This document shows, one piece after another, positions 17,017 through 24,654 of a stretch of 64,000 bases of DNA. Every line of letters starts with the position of its first letter. Within the stretch, counting starts at the first letter, position 1. Under the pieces are notes generated by a model, which was not told the origin of the DNA, did not search any database, and worked only from the letters and a program-made list of their open reading frames with translations. The DNA is taken from NCBI RefSeq assembly GCF_000682755.1, contig NZ_AWFF01000054.1, positions 62,001 to 126,000 on the forward strand. Direction: 5' to 3'. This stretch comes from Hyphomonas beringensis. GTDB taxonomy: Bacteria; Pseudomonadota; Alphaproteobacteria; Caulobacterales; Hyphomonadaceae. A program made the translations under genes and the position numbers.

Positions 17017-17947
17017 AGCCGGTCCCTCCTGTTGTCACGCCACGGGTCTGAATGTCGGCGATGGATTGTTCCCAATAGTTCTCACGGAAATACTTGGCAA
17101 TTTCCTGTCCTGTCGTGATCCACACGTCGTCCGCATGTTCCGAGATGTGTTTCAGGGCCTCTTCGAAGATCCTCAGTCTATGTGGCTGGCTGACCAGATA
17201 GGCATGTAGTGGAATGCACATAACCGTGCCACTTTCTTCGCCTTCTTCCAGGAGCTGATCAAAATGTCGCTTCAGAATATCTGTGTACTGCTCAGGCGTA
17301 TACCCCATGACCGAGTATGTGATGACATCATTCACTTCGAGTGAGTATGGCATTGATACCAGCTGGCCGGTTTTGGTCTTTATTGGCTGGGGCTGATCAT
17401 CCTGAAAAAGATCGCAAGTATACCAGAAATCATGCTCTGCGATCAGGTCCAGGGTGGATTCAGTGTGTGTCAGGGCTGGCGCCAAATACCCCCGAATGCG
17501 TTCGCCCGTTGCGCGCTCAACGGTTCGGATGGAGTCTTCCAGAACAGCTCGTTCTTGCTCTGGGGTCATGCCGTAGGAAAACCGCGTATTGTAAATTCCG
17601 TGAGAGAAGAACTCCCACTTACGAGCAGCGCAGGCTTCAATGATTTCCGGATGGTGATCAACGAGTCCAATCGATAATGAAATGGAGCCACGCATGTCAT
17701 ACTTGTCCAGGAGTTCCATAAGGCGCCAGTGCCCAACAGTATTTCCCCACGCGCGTTGTGTGTAACCTTGGATGTCAGGATTACCACGTGGCCAGGGTTG
17801 GCGCTTCGGGTTTGGCGGGGGCTGAAACTCGTAATACTCGATGTTTGGCGCAATCCAGAAAGCAAGTTTCTTGTCGCCGGGCCACCGGATTTTTGGGCGA
17901 CCCGCATAGGGCCAATAATCGTAGAGATTAGGATCGGCGTGAGTCAT
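17000..17947 (-). CDS. PuuE-like polysaccharide-deacetylase-fold hydrolase 1
   Basis: A 315-residue PuuE-type protein. The N-terminus (YDYWPYAGRPKIRWPGDKK, then FWIAPNIEYYEF) is characteristic of this branch. It is followed by GYTQRAWGNTVGHWRLMELLDKYDMRGSIS, WEFFSHGIYNTRFSYGM and RGYLAPALTHTESTLDLIAEHDFWYTCD. Classical metal ligands (the TFDD Asp pair and the second His of H-x3-H) are missing. It starts at an ATG overlapping the isochorismatase stop by one base. Tandem with a diverged paralogue (16114-17016), which suggests two related ring-opening hydrolases or a heteromer. Likely substrate class is a cyclic imide, hydantoin or ureide (inference from family and neighbours). Confidence 0.83.
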   Translation of the reverse strand: MTHADPNLYDYWPYAGRPKIRWPGDKKLAFWIAPNIEYYEFQPPPNPKRQPWPRGNPDIQGYTQRAWGNTVGHWRLMELLDKYDMRGSISLSIGLVDHHPEIIEACAARKWEFFSHGIYNTRFSYGMTPEQERAVLEDSIRTVERATGERIRGYLAPALTHTESTLDLIAEHDFWYTCDLFQDDQPQPIKTKTGQLVSMPYSLEVNDVITYSVMGYTPEQYTDILKRHFDQLLEEGEESGTVMCIPLHAYLVSQPHRLRIFEEALKHISEHADDVWITTGQEIAKYFRENYWEQSIADIQTRGVTTGGTGFAPSR

Positions 17948-18645
17948 CAGACTGAGTACTCCTCAAGCCAGTCATAGACTTCCTGTACGTCCACTACGTC
18001 TGCATATTTCAGGAGCAGATCTGTTAGGTTGGCGAAATGATAACTTTCATGCTTATCCGCCACACATTCTATTGGCACGATTGTTCTGTACCCGTGGCTT
18101 AAAGAATCGACCGCTGTTGCGCGAATACAGCCACTCGTTGACCCGCCGGTTATCACGACTGTATCGATCTTGTGCCAAGTCAGAAAACTCGAAAGCCTGG
18201 TCTCAAAGAAAGCACTTGGCATCTTCTTCTCGTAGATGGCATCAACGGCTGGATCTATTTCCAGGCGGTCATCAAATTCATGCCGCACGCTGCCAGCTTT
18301 GATGTTTTGAAGGCTGTCGGGCGTATCAGTTCGGGTTCCCCAGATGCCAGCATCGGCTGCATTTTCCATATAGCAGACGCGCGTCCACACCACTGGAAGT
18401 CCCTTGCTGCGCGCCAGCTTAGACAATTTGTTTATATGATCTGCCTGCAGAGGGTCAGTGATATATGCTGTATTCGGAAACAAATCTGGACGGGTATACG
18501 CTTTTTGCGGATCGACATTCACTATGGCAACCCTCTTGCCAAAGCCGAAGCGTTTTCGCGCTGGATTGGCGCGGATATCCTCAAAGATCTGCCGCGCTGT
18601 CTTGTCAGATAATTGCATTGTCGGGGCACTGGATGCATCCGTCAT
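17947..18645 (-). CDS. Isochorismatase-superfamily amidohydrolase (maleamate/N-carbamoylsarcosine amidase-like)
   Basis: A 232-residue cysteine hydrolase. The Asp of IVNVDPQKAYT, the Lys of KKMPSAFFETRLSSFL and Cys173 in GGSTSGCIRATAVDS form the expected Asp-Lys-Cys triad. The TSGC(I/V)RAT context is that of N-carbamoylsarcosine amidase and maleamate amidohydrolase NicF rather than true isochorismatases. It would release ammonia from an open-chain half-amide. It leads the five-gene reverse operon (amidase, two PuuE-like hydrolases, YciI-like, unknown), 33 bases downstream of a GntR-type palindrome. Ring opening by a PuuE-like enzyme followed by this deamidation gives a plausible two-step imide hydrolysis. 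Confidence 0.87.
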   Translation of the reverse strand: MTDASSAPTMQLSDKTARQIFEDIRANPARKRFGFGKRVAIVNVDPQKAYTRPDLFPNTAYITDPLQADHINKLSKLARSKGLPVVWTRVCYMENAADAGIWGTRTDTPDSLQNIKAGSVRHEFDDRLEIDPAVDAIYEKKMPSAFFETRLSSFLTWHKIDTVVITGGSTSGCIRATAVDSLSHGYRTIVPIECVADKHESYHFANLTDLLLKYADVVDVQEVYDWLEEYSV

Positions 18646-18678
18646 GTGATCTGTCTCTCCTGTTCAGAGTTGACGCTT

Positions 18679-18694
18679 AAATGATATATCTTTT
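18679..18694. promoter_or_regulatory. GntR-type operator, site 2
   Basis: AAATGATATATCTTTT, one mismatch from the shared consensus (A to T in the right half). It lies 33 bases upstream of the isochorismatase gene start on the reverse strand and would control the five-gene imide/amide hydrolase operon. Confidence 0.75.
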
Positions 18695-18951
18695 GTGTGT
18701 TGTCTAGGCAACATTTGTATAGCCAGCGCGAAATCCTGCCTCTCAATAGTATGTCTCGCATCCAGCGGTAGCATTAGTTATGCCTTGTAATAAATAGAGA
18801 TAATAAACAGCATTCGAAGCGGTGCAGCATGCAGAAGCAGCGGTATCTTCCCAACAAGTGTGGCGCTCAATTGATGTGCACATGTGCCTAAAAAGGAGAT
18901 CGGTATAAATAGTCCGGACATTTTTTTAGCTGGATGATTGCTCATATTTCT

Positions 18952-18967
18952 AAATGGTATATCTTTT
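18952..18967. promoter_or_regulatory. GntR-type operator, site 3
   Basis: AAATGGTATATCTTTT, with the GTATATC core. It lies 56 bases upstream of the TonB-receptor ATG at 19024 and would control receptor plus leuCD-like genes. It shares an identical right half and the flank GTGT with site 2. Confidence 0.75.
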
Positions 18968-19023
18968 GTGTCAGGCGAGTGACTCAAGGGGGAGTACGGC
19001 TCGCGCACATAGAGGGTACTAAA

Positions 19024-21189
19024 ATGAACCATAGACTACTTGCCTCTGCAGCATGTATTGCCATCGTTTCTGGACTGTCCGCATCTCCGTCTTTTGCTCA
19101 AGAGCAAGAAGCAGGTGATCAGAATGATGCGCGCAGGCTTGATGCCATCACAGTTACAGCTCAGCGTACATCGGAGAGTATGCAGGATGTTCCTGTCGCT
19201 GTGACAGCGATTGACAGCGCTGCGCTTGAGGATCGCCAGGTTGGTGATGTCCTTGATCTTCAGTTTCAGGTTCCGAACATCAACATGGGAACCAATACGG
19301 GTACAGCGAACGCCGCACGAATCTTTCTGCGTGGTGTCGGCGAGGATGAAAGCCGGGGCATGGTGGACCAAGCCGTAGGTATTTATGTTGATGGCATTTA
19401 TGTGGGGCGCTCCGTAGGCTCCCTTTTTGATGTCGTTGATCTTGAATCAATTGAGGTTCTCAGAGGGCCGCAGGGTACTCTTTACGGTCGCAACACCATT
19501 GGTGGTGCCATCAAGCTCCAATCCGTAAGGCCTAAAATGGAAAATAGCGGAGAAGTCCGCACAACTATCGGCAATAATGGGCGCATAGACCTTCGTGGTA
19601 CAGGGAACATTCAGCTCGCAGACAATACCGCTTTTCGTTTTACGGCCTTAAAGCGTGAACGGGACGGATTTTTTTCGCTAAAGCCGAACGGTGCCAGGGC
19701 TGGTGAAGGACGTGATGTTGGCCGTGTTGACGTGTTCGCCATGCGTGCCAGCTTTTTAACTGAATTCAATGAGGACTGGAGTTTGTATATCGCGGCTGAC
19801 AGTACGTTGGACCGTTCTGACCCAACTCCGGACTCTATTGCGCCGGGTAGCGATGTTGATGGTGACGTGTTCACCATCGAGCCAGCCCCAGGTACTCAAT
19901 GCTCTCTCACGTCGACCACGACGGGGTGTTTTACCGCCTATGACCAGCGCTCTCAGTCACAAGGCGTTTCCGCTCAGATTGATGGTAAGCTTGGAACTTA
20001 TGATTTCATGTCCCTTACGGGGTACAGAACTCTGGAAGACGATCTTCATACGCGTATTGGATCTGAATACCAACAGCAGACAGACCAATCACAGTTTAGT
20101 CAGGAATTTACTCTGAGCTCAAATTATGAGGGGCCATTTAATTTTGTCGCCGGCCTCTTTTATTTTGAGGAAGACATCAAGCTAGACTCTGTTTTCATCT
20201 TTCCATTCTCTATCGATGGAAGCACAGAGTCGCTCGCTGCCTTTACGCAGGGAACCTATGACGTAACAGACAAGCTATCTCTGACTGGAGGAATTCGCTA
20301 CACGCAGGAAGATAAGGATTTTTACGGTATCAACCGCTCCTTTAATTTCTCCCGTCAGGATAGTGCAAGCTTTGACAATTTGAGTTATTCCGTCGGAGCA
20401 GACTACCGTCTCAATGATCAGGTGTTGACCTATGCGAAGTATGCGACCGGATTCAAATCCGGAGGTTGGTCTCCTGATGCATTCAGCTCAACAGCAGTCT
20501 TTCTTCCCGTAGAAGAAGAGAAATTGGATAGCTTTGAACTCGGTGCAAAGACGGATCTTTTTTCTAACACGGTAAGGCTGAACGCTGCTTATTTCTTTAA
20601 TACATATGAGGGACTACAAATCGGTGCGACTGTCCCGAATGTCGGCTTCACGCGGTTCAATGTTCCTGAGGCGCAAATTCAAGGTCTTGAGTTTGAATTA
20701 GCATGGCAGGCGACCGAGAATCTTCAGTTTAATGCCAATCTTGGTCTCCTCGATGCGGAGTACACGAAGCTGGATATGGCTTCTGCGGCAGGTTTGACTA
20801 ACCAAGGATCGACCCCGGCCTGTGGAGGTGTTGTTTCGCTTGAGTGTGCCTATGGATTGGACTTGAAGAATGCTCCTGATTACAAGGGGGCTATTGGTGT
20901 GCTCTATGAGTTGCCGGTCTCCTCAGGCACGCTAACCTTCTCGGGCGATGTCGGCTTTGAAGATGACAGCTGGTCCTTGGTAGCAAACGCTCCTGATCAT
21001 GTTCTGACTACGGTCGATCCAATCTTGAATGCCAGGATCAAATATCAGTCGGATGCGGGATGGTCTGCTGCGGTCTGGGCAAAGAATGTTGCCGATCAGA
21101 ACTACTGGCGTGCTGCAACGGCCGGTGCATCTAATGTCTTTGCATCTGATCCGCTCACATATGGTATCGATCTTGGATACAAATTTTAG
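19024..21189 (+). CDS. TonB-dependent outer-membrane receptor 1
   Basis: From the ATG at 19024, preceded by AGAGGG, the product is 721 residues with a clear signal peptide (MNHRLLASAACIAIVSGL, then SASPSFAQ). The upstream in-frame ATG at 18934 would destroy the signal peptide. The plug domain begins at LDAITVTAQRTSESMQDVPV and includes EVLRGPQGTLYGRNTIGG. The beta-barrel ends in the usual aromatic residue (LGYKF). It would import a specific substrate across the outer membrane using TonB energy; no tonB/exbBD genes are in the window. Placed under the GntR-type operator and in front of leuCD-like genes, it is likely the outer-membrane importer for the regulon's substrate. Confidence 0.88.
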   Translation: MNHRLLASAACIAIVSGLSASPSFAQEQEAGDQNDARRLDAITVTAQRTSESMQDVPVAVTAIDSAALEDRQVGDVLDLQFQVPNINMGTNTGTANAARIFLRGVGEDESRGMVDQAVGIYVDGIYVGRSVGSLFDVVDLESIEVLRGPQGTLYGRNTIGGAIKLQSVRPKMENSGEVRTTIGNNGRIDLRGTGNIQLADNTAFRFTALKRERDGFFSLKPNGARAGEGRDVGRVDVFAMRASFLTEFNEDWSLYIAADSTLDRSDPTPDSIAPGSDVDGDVFTIEPAPGTQCSLTSTTTGCFTAYDQRSQSQGVSAQIDGKLGTYDFMSLTGYRTLEDDLHTRIGSEYQQQTDQSQFSQEFTLSSNYEGPFNFVAGLFYFEEDIKLDSVFIFPFSIDGSTESLAAFTQGTYDVTDKLSLTGGIRYTQEDKDFYGINRSFNFSRQDSASFDNLSYSVGADYRLNDQVLTYAKYATGFKSGGWSPDAFSSTAVFLPVEEEKLDSFELGAKTDLFSNTVRLNAAYFFNTYEGLQIGATVPNVGFTRFNVPEAQIQGLEFELAWQATENLQFNANLGLLDAEYTKLDMASAAGLTNQGSTPACGGVVSLECAYGLDLKNAPDYKGAIGVLYELPVSSGTLTFSGDVGFEDDSWSLVANAPDHVLTTVDPILNARIKYQSDAGWSAAVWAKNVADQNYWRAATAGASNVFASDPLTYGIDLGYKF

Positions 21190-21226
21190 ACGCCTTGCAT
21201 CCTCCTGCTAGCGTTTAATACCCCGG

Positions 21227-21255
21227 CATCCTGGCGTCCTTTGGGCGCCAGGATG
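21227..21255 (+). terminator. Hairpin between TonB receptor 1 and leuC-like gene
   Basis: A 10-bp perfect stem, CATCCTGGCG / CGCCAGGATG, with a 9-base loop, 38 bases after the receptor stop. The downstream T-run is short (TTT), so it may be a weak terminator or a processing/stability hairpin that sets the ratio between receptor and leuCD-like mRNA. No GntR-type site lies between it and the leuC-like gene. Confidence 0.55.
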
Positions 21256-21295
21256 TTTGGCCTGTTGATCTGACTAAGGCAATTGGTAGAAATTT

Positions 21296-22699
21296 ATGGT
21301 CTTCAAGAAGGCGCAAACACTCTTTGACAAGCTTTGGGCGGCCCACCGTATAGCTGATGGTGGAGATGGCGCGGATTTGATCGCGATTGACAGGGTTTGC
21401 CTGCATGAGCGAACCGGAGCAGTCGCACTTAGAAGCCTCCGTGACGCTGGCCATGACGTGCAAAACCCCAAGCGTGTTTTTGCCATTATGGACCACATTG
21501 TCTCTTTTCGTGAGAATCGAGGTCCAGATGAATCTCGTTCCCCCGGGGGGGGTGTTTTCATCACTCAGACACGCAAGCTCGCTCTTGAGGCAGGTGTGAA
21601 TTTTATTGATACGAATGATCTGCGCCAAGGTATTGTGCATGTCATCGCTCCGGAACTTGGTATCGCGATTCCTGGCGTTTCCTTGATCTGTCCGGATAGT
21701 CACACTTGCAGTTTGGGAGCACTTGGGGCCCTGGCGTGGGGGGTGGGGTCGAGTGAGTCTGAGCATGCGATGGCGACCGGTTGCCTTCGTGTCACCAAGC
21801 CCAAGCAAATGCGTGTCACTGTAAACGGCGCGCTGGGGGAAGGCGTATCAGCAAAAGATCTTGCTCTTTACATCATCCATAAATTTGGCGCCAAGGGCGG
21901 TCAGCGCTGCGCTATTGAGTATTGTGGAAGTGCAATCTCTGAGCTCACGATAGAGGAACGTCTCACTCTATGTAATATGGCTGTCGAGTTTTCAGCTTTC
22001 ACGGCTCTTATCGCGCCTGACGAGAAAACCATATCATTTGTTCTGGGAAAGCCTTATGCGCCGAATGCTGACGAAATAGCGGACACGCGAGAGGACTGGC
22101 GCTCGCTTTTCACTGATGAGGATGCGATCTTTGATTATGAGATCGAAGTCAATGCAGCAGATGTCCAGCCCATAGTGAGTTGGGGCACCAGTCCGGAGCA
22201 AGCGTTACCGATCGGAGATGCTATTCCCATAGGGGCCGACCAAAAGGTTCTGGATTATATGGGACTGAGCGGTGGACAGCGCGTTGAGGGACTGGAAATA
22301 AGCGGCGCCTTTATCGGGTCGTGTACGAACGGGCGCCTGTCTGATTTGCGTTCAGCGGCGGCTTTCCTCCAAGGCCGAAAAGTAGCGGATGGCGTGCGCG
22401 CAGTTTGTGTCCCCGGGTCCCAGTCTGTACGCAGGCAGGCCGAAGAGGAAGGACTGGATGCAATCTTCAGGGAAGCCGGATTTGAGTGGGGCGCACCAGG
22501 GTGCGCAATGTGTTTCTTTGCAGGCGGTCAAACGTTTGCCCCTGGAGAGCGCGTTGTTTCCTCAACCAACCGTAACTTTGAGGGCAGACAGGGGCCAGGT
22601 GTGCGCACACACTTGGCCAGTCCTGCGACAGTCGCAGCATCAGCTGTGAAAGGTGCAATATCACGCGCTGACAAAATTAATGTGGGGGTGGATGAGTGA
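21296..22699 (+). CDS. 3-isopropylmalate dehydratase-type large subunit (LeuC-like hydro-lyase)
   Basis: A 467-residue aconitase-family large subunit. [4Fe-4S] ligands are Cys343 (GSCTNGR) and Cys403 and Cys406 (APGCAMC). Other LeuC landmarks are VFAIMDHIV, CPDSHTCSLGALGALAWGVGSSESEHAMAT and SSTNRNFEGRQG. The cluster has no other leucine-biosynthesis genes (leuA, leuB), and the gene sits with a CaiB transferase and an HMG-CoA-lyase-family enzyme. A catabolic hydratase for a substituted maleate (citraconate, dimethylmaleate or similar) is therefore more likely than leucine synthesis. It overlaps the small-subunit gene by 4 bases. Confidence 0.85.
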   Translation: MVFKKAQTLFDKLWAAHRIADGGDGADLIAIDRVCLHERTGAVALRSLRDAGHDVQNPKRVFAIMDHIVSFRENRGPDESRSPGGGVFITQTRKLALEAGVNFIDTNDLRQGIVHVIAPELGIAIPGVSLICPDSHTCSLGALGALAWGVGSSESEHAMATGCLRVTKPKQMRVTVNGALGEGVSAKDLALYIIHKFGAKGGQRCAIEYCGSAISELTIEERLTLCNMAVEFSAFTALIAPDEKTISFVLGKPYAPNADEIADTREDWRSLFTDEDAIFDYEIEVNAADVQPIVSWGTSPEQALPIGDAIPIGADQKVLDYMGLSGGQRVEGLEISGAFIGSCTNGRLSDLRSAAAFLQGRKVADGVRAVCVPGSQSVRRQAEEEGLDAIFREAGFEWGAPGCAMCFFAGGQTFAPGERVVSSTNRNFEGRQGPGVRTHLASPATVAASAVKGAISRADKINVGVDE

Positions 22700-23307
22700 T
22701 GCGGCAAACGTTTACACGCTTTTCAGGTGTCGCCGCGCCTTTGATGATTGATAATGTTGATACGGATCAAATCATACCATCGCGCGAGATGAAAACGACG
22801 AGCCGTAATGGCCTTGCTGAGGGACTGTTCGCAGGGTGGCGCTATGTGTCTGAAGGAAACAGAATACCTGACAAGGAGTTTATCCTGAACCGTGAAGGTT
22901 ACAGAGAGGCAAAAATCCTGGTGTCGGGCGAGAATTTTGGGTGCGGCTCCTCGCGCGAGCATGCTGTCTGGGCTTTGGAGGAGTACGGTATTCGGGCAAT
23001 CATAGCGCAATCATTTGGCGAGATTTTTTATAATAACTGCACCCGGAATGGGGTTCTGCCTATCCGTCTGCATTCTTCTGAAATCGCGGGTATTGTGGCG
23101 TCAAGCAGTCCGCAGCTCGTTACAATCGATTTGCCGATGCAAAAAGTGCTCGTCAATGATCGAGAGTATCACTTTGAAATAGGTGCTTATGCGAAGCGAC
23201 TGCTCCTGGAAGGCCTGGATCCAATCAGTATGACCAAGAAGGAATTGCCTGTTATCAGGACATTCCAGGAAGCTGATAAACTGAAGAGGCCCTGGTTGTA
23301 TAGGTAA
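22696..23307 (+). CDS. 3-isopropylmalate dehydratase-type small subunit (LeuD-like)
   Basis: A 203-residue small subunit, the usual LeuD length. It carries the swivel-domain landmarks NVDTDQIIPSREM, ILVSGENFGCGSSREHAVWALEEYGIRAIIAQSFGEIFYNNCTRNGVLPI. It begins at GTG 22696 (overlapping the large-subunit stop) or the ATG immediately after. It would pair with the LeuC-like subunit as a heterodimeric hydro-lyase in the cytoplasm. Substrate choice in this family depends on the loop between the first strands, which I cannot model; the catabolic neighbourhood argues against a leucine role. Confidence 0.86.
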   Translation: MMRQTFTRFSGVAAPLMIDNVDTDQIIPSREMKTTSRNGLAEGLFAGWRYVSEGNRIPDKEFILNREGYREAKILVSGENFGCGSSREHAVWALEEYGIRAIIAQSFGEIFYNNCTRNGVLPIRLHSSEIAGIVASSSPQLVTIDLPMQKVLVNDREYHFEIGAYAKRLLLEGLDPISMTKKELPVIRTFQEADKLKRPWLYR

Positions 23308-23360
23308 CCCTCTCCGGGGGGGCAAACGTCTGACTAAATCCTACCTTGATGGATGCATAT

Positions 23361-24530
23361 CTATCCATTGATGCGCTTATCGATGACCAGTCTTTCTATT
23401 TGCTCTTCTGAATATCCCAATTCATTCAGTATGGCGTGACTATGCTCTCCGATCTTGGGTGGGTTCAGCTGTAGTCCGCAGCGCTCCCCATCCATAGTGA
23501 TGGGCATTGAGGGAAGCTTTACATTGCCGCCATCCGGTAGCGTCATCTGCAGCAACCCGCCTTTTGCATTAAGGTGGGGATCATCAAACAGGTCTTCCGG
23601 CCGCGCAATCGGTGCGAACGGAAGCCCTATTTTTTCGAGTTTCGCAAGAAGGTCAGACTGTTCGTAGTCGCTCAGGAGTTCACGGATTCTCGGGATAATT
23701 TCTTCGCGCCGCATAACACGATCATTGTTCTCGGCCAGTGTCGCGTCCTCGGCCCAGTCATGCAGTTCGAATGCCTGGCAAAATGTTTTCCACTGACTAT
23801 CAGAGACAACGCCCAGAAAAACTTTTTGGTCGTCTTTCACGTCAAATACATCATACACGGCCCATGCTGAAATACGGGCTGGCATGGGCGCCGCAGGTGA
23901 TCCGGTGACGGCATATTGAGCCATATGCTGGCCGACGAGAAAGGCCGTGGTCTCAAAAAGGGAGGCAGAAACATGCTGACCTTTACCGGTCTCACTTCGA
24001 GCATTCAGTGCCGCGAGTATGGCGATTGCCCCGAACATTCCGCCGGTTACATCAATTACAGAAGCGCCTGCGCGTAGAGGACGACCGGGAGGGCCGGTCA
24101 TGTATGCGAGACCGCCCATCATTTGGGCAACTTCGTCCAATGCTGTGCGATTTTCGTAGGGGCCGGGAAGGAAGCCTTTTTCAGAACAGTAGATAAGTGC
24201 CGGATTCAGCTTGCGCATGCTGTCATAACCAAAGCCCAGTTTATCCAGTGCGCCTGGCCTGAAATTTTCAATAAAGACGTCGCTTTTCGCTATGAGCGCT
24301 TTGGCGATTGCCGCGCCTTCCTCGGATTTCAAGTCGACAGCAAGGCTCTTCTTGTTCCGGTTATACATTGAGAAATAGCCCGCACCCGAGCCTTTCAGGC
24401 GGCGCGTTTTGTCTCCATCGACGGGTTCAACCTTGACGACTTCGGCCCCAAGATCAGCGAGAATTAGACCCGCAGCGGGCCCCATCACCATGTGAGTGAA
24501 CTCTACGACTTTGAGACCTGAAAGCGGCAT
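23361..24530 (-). CDS. CaiB/BaiF (class III) CoA-transferase
   Basis: A 389-residue class III CoA-transferase, complete. The N-terminus reads LKVVEFTHMVMGPAAGLILADLGAEVVKVEPVDGD. The putative catalytic Asp is in GASVIDVTGG, followed by ARSETGKGQHVSASLFET and a C-terminal PKIGEHSHAILNELGYSEEQI. It would transfer CoA to a dicarboxylic or hydroxy-dicarboxylic acid. It is divergent from the HMG-CoA-lyase-family gene, with one GntR-type operator between them, so the two are probably co-regulated and consecutive: activation, then C-C cleavage. It is only distantly like the pair at the left edge of the window. Confidence 0.87.
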   Translation of the reverse strand: MPLSGLKVVEFTHMVMGPAAGLILADLGAEVVKVEPVDGDKTRRLKGSGAGYFSMYNRNKKSLAVDLKSEEGAAIAKALIAKSDVFIENFRPGALDKLGFGYDSMRKLNPALIYCSEKGFLPGPYENRTALDEVAQMMGGLAYMTGPPGRPLRAGASVIDVTGGMFGAIAILAALNARSETGKGQHVSASLFETTAFLVGQHMAQYAVTGSPAAPMPARISAWAVYDVFDVKDDQKVFLGVVSDSQWKTFCQAFELHDWAEDATLAENNDRVMRREEIIPRIRELLSDYEQSDLLAKLEKIGLPFAPIARPEDLFDDPHLNAKGGLLQMTLPDGGNVKLPSMPITMDGERCGLQLNPPKIGEHSHAILNELGYSEEQIERLVIDKRING

Positions 24531-24574
24531 TACAGAATTTCCCGTGAATATGATCCTTGGCTTATCATGCTTTT

Positions 24575-24590
24575 AAAGGATATATCATTT
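24575..24590. promoter_or_regulatory. GntR-type operator, site 4
   Basis: AAAGGATATATCATTT, one base off the consensus in the left half. It sits in the 124-bp divergent region between the CaiB gene (start 24530) and the HMG-CoA-lyase-family gene (start 24655), and could serve both directions. Confidence 0.72.
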
Positions 24591-24654
24591 AGGGCAATTC
24601 ATCTTCTGACGAATTCTGGTCGCCAGCGAAAATTAATAGGAAAGGGGGCTCGAT

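Larger units (their letters stand above)
18646..19023. other. Divergent promoter region with two GntR-type sites
   Basis: This 378-bp non-coding stretch separates the isochorismatase operon (reverse) from the TonB receptor (forward). It holds one palindromic operator near each end (18679-18694 and 18952-18967), one per transcript. Both have the same right half, ending TATCTTTTGTGT, so the two sites are more like each other than like the rest. Between them I saw no convincing gene or repeat. Confidence 0.7.

Noticed and set aside
16114-17947. Peptidoglycan or chitin deacetylase role for the two deacetylase-fold genes
   Set aside because: No signal peptides, the metal-binding Asp pair is missing, and the neighbours are cytoplasmic amidases.
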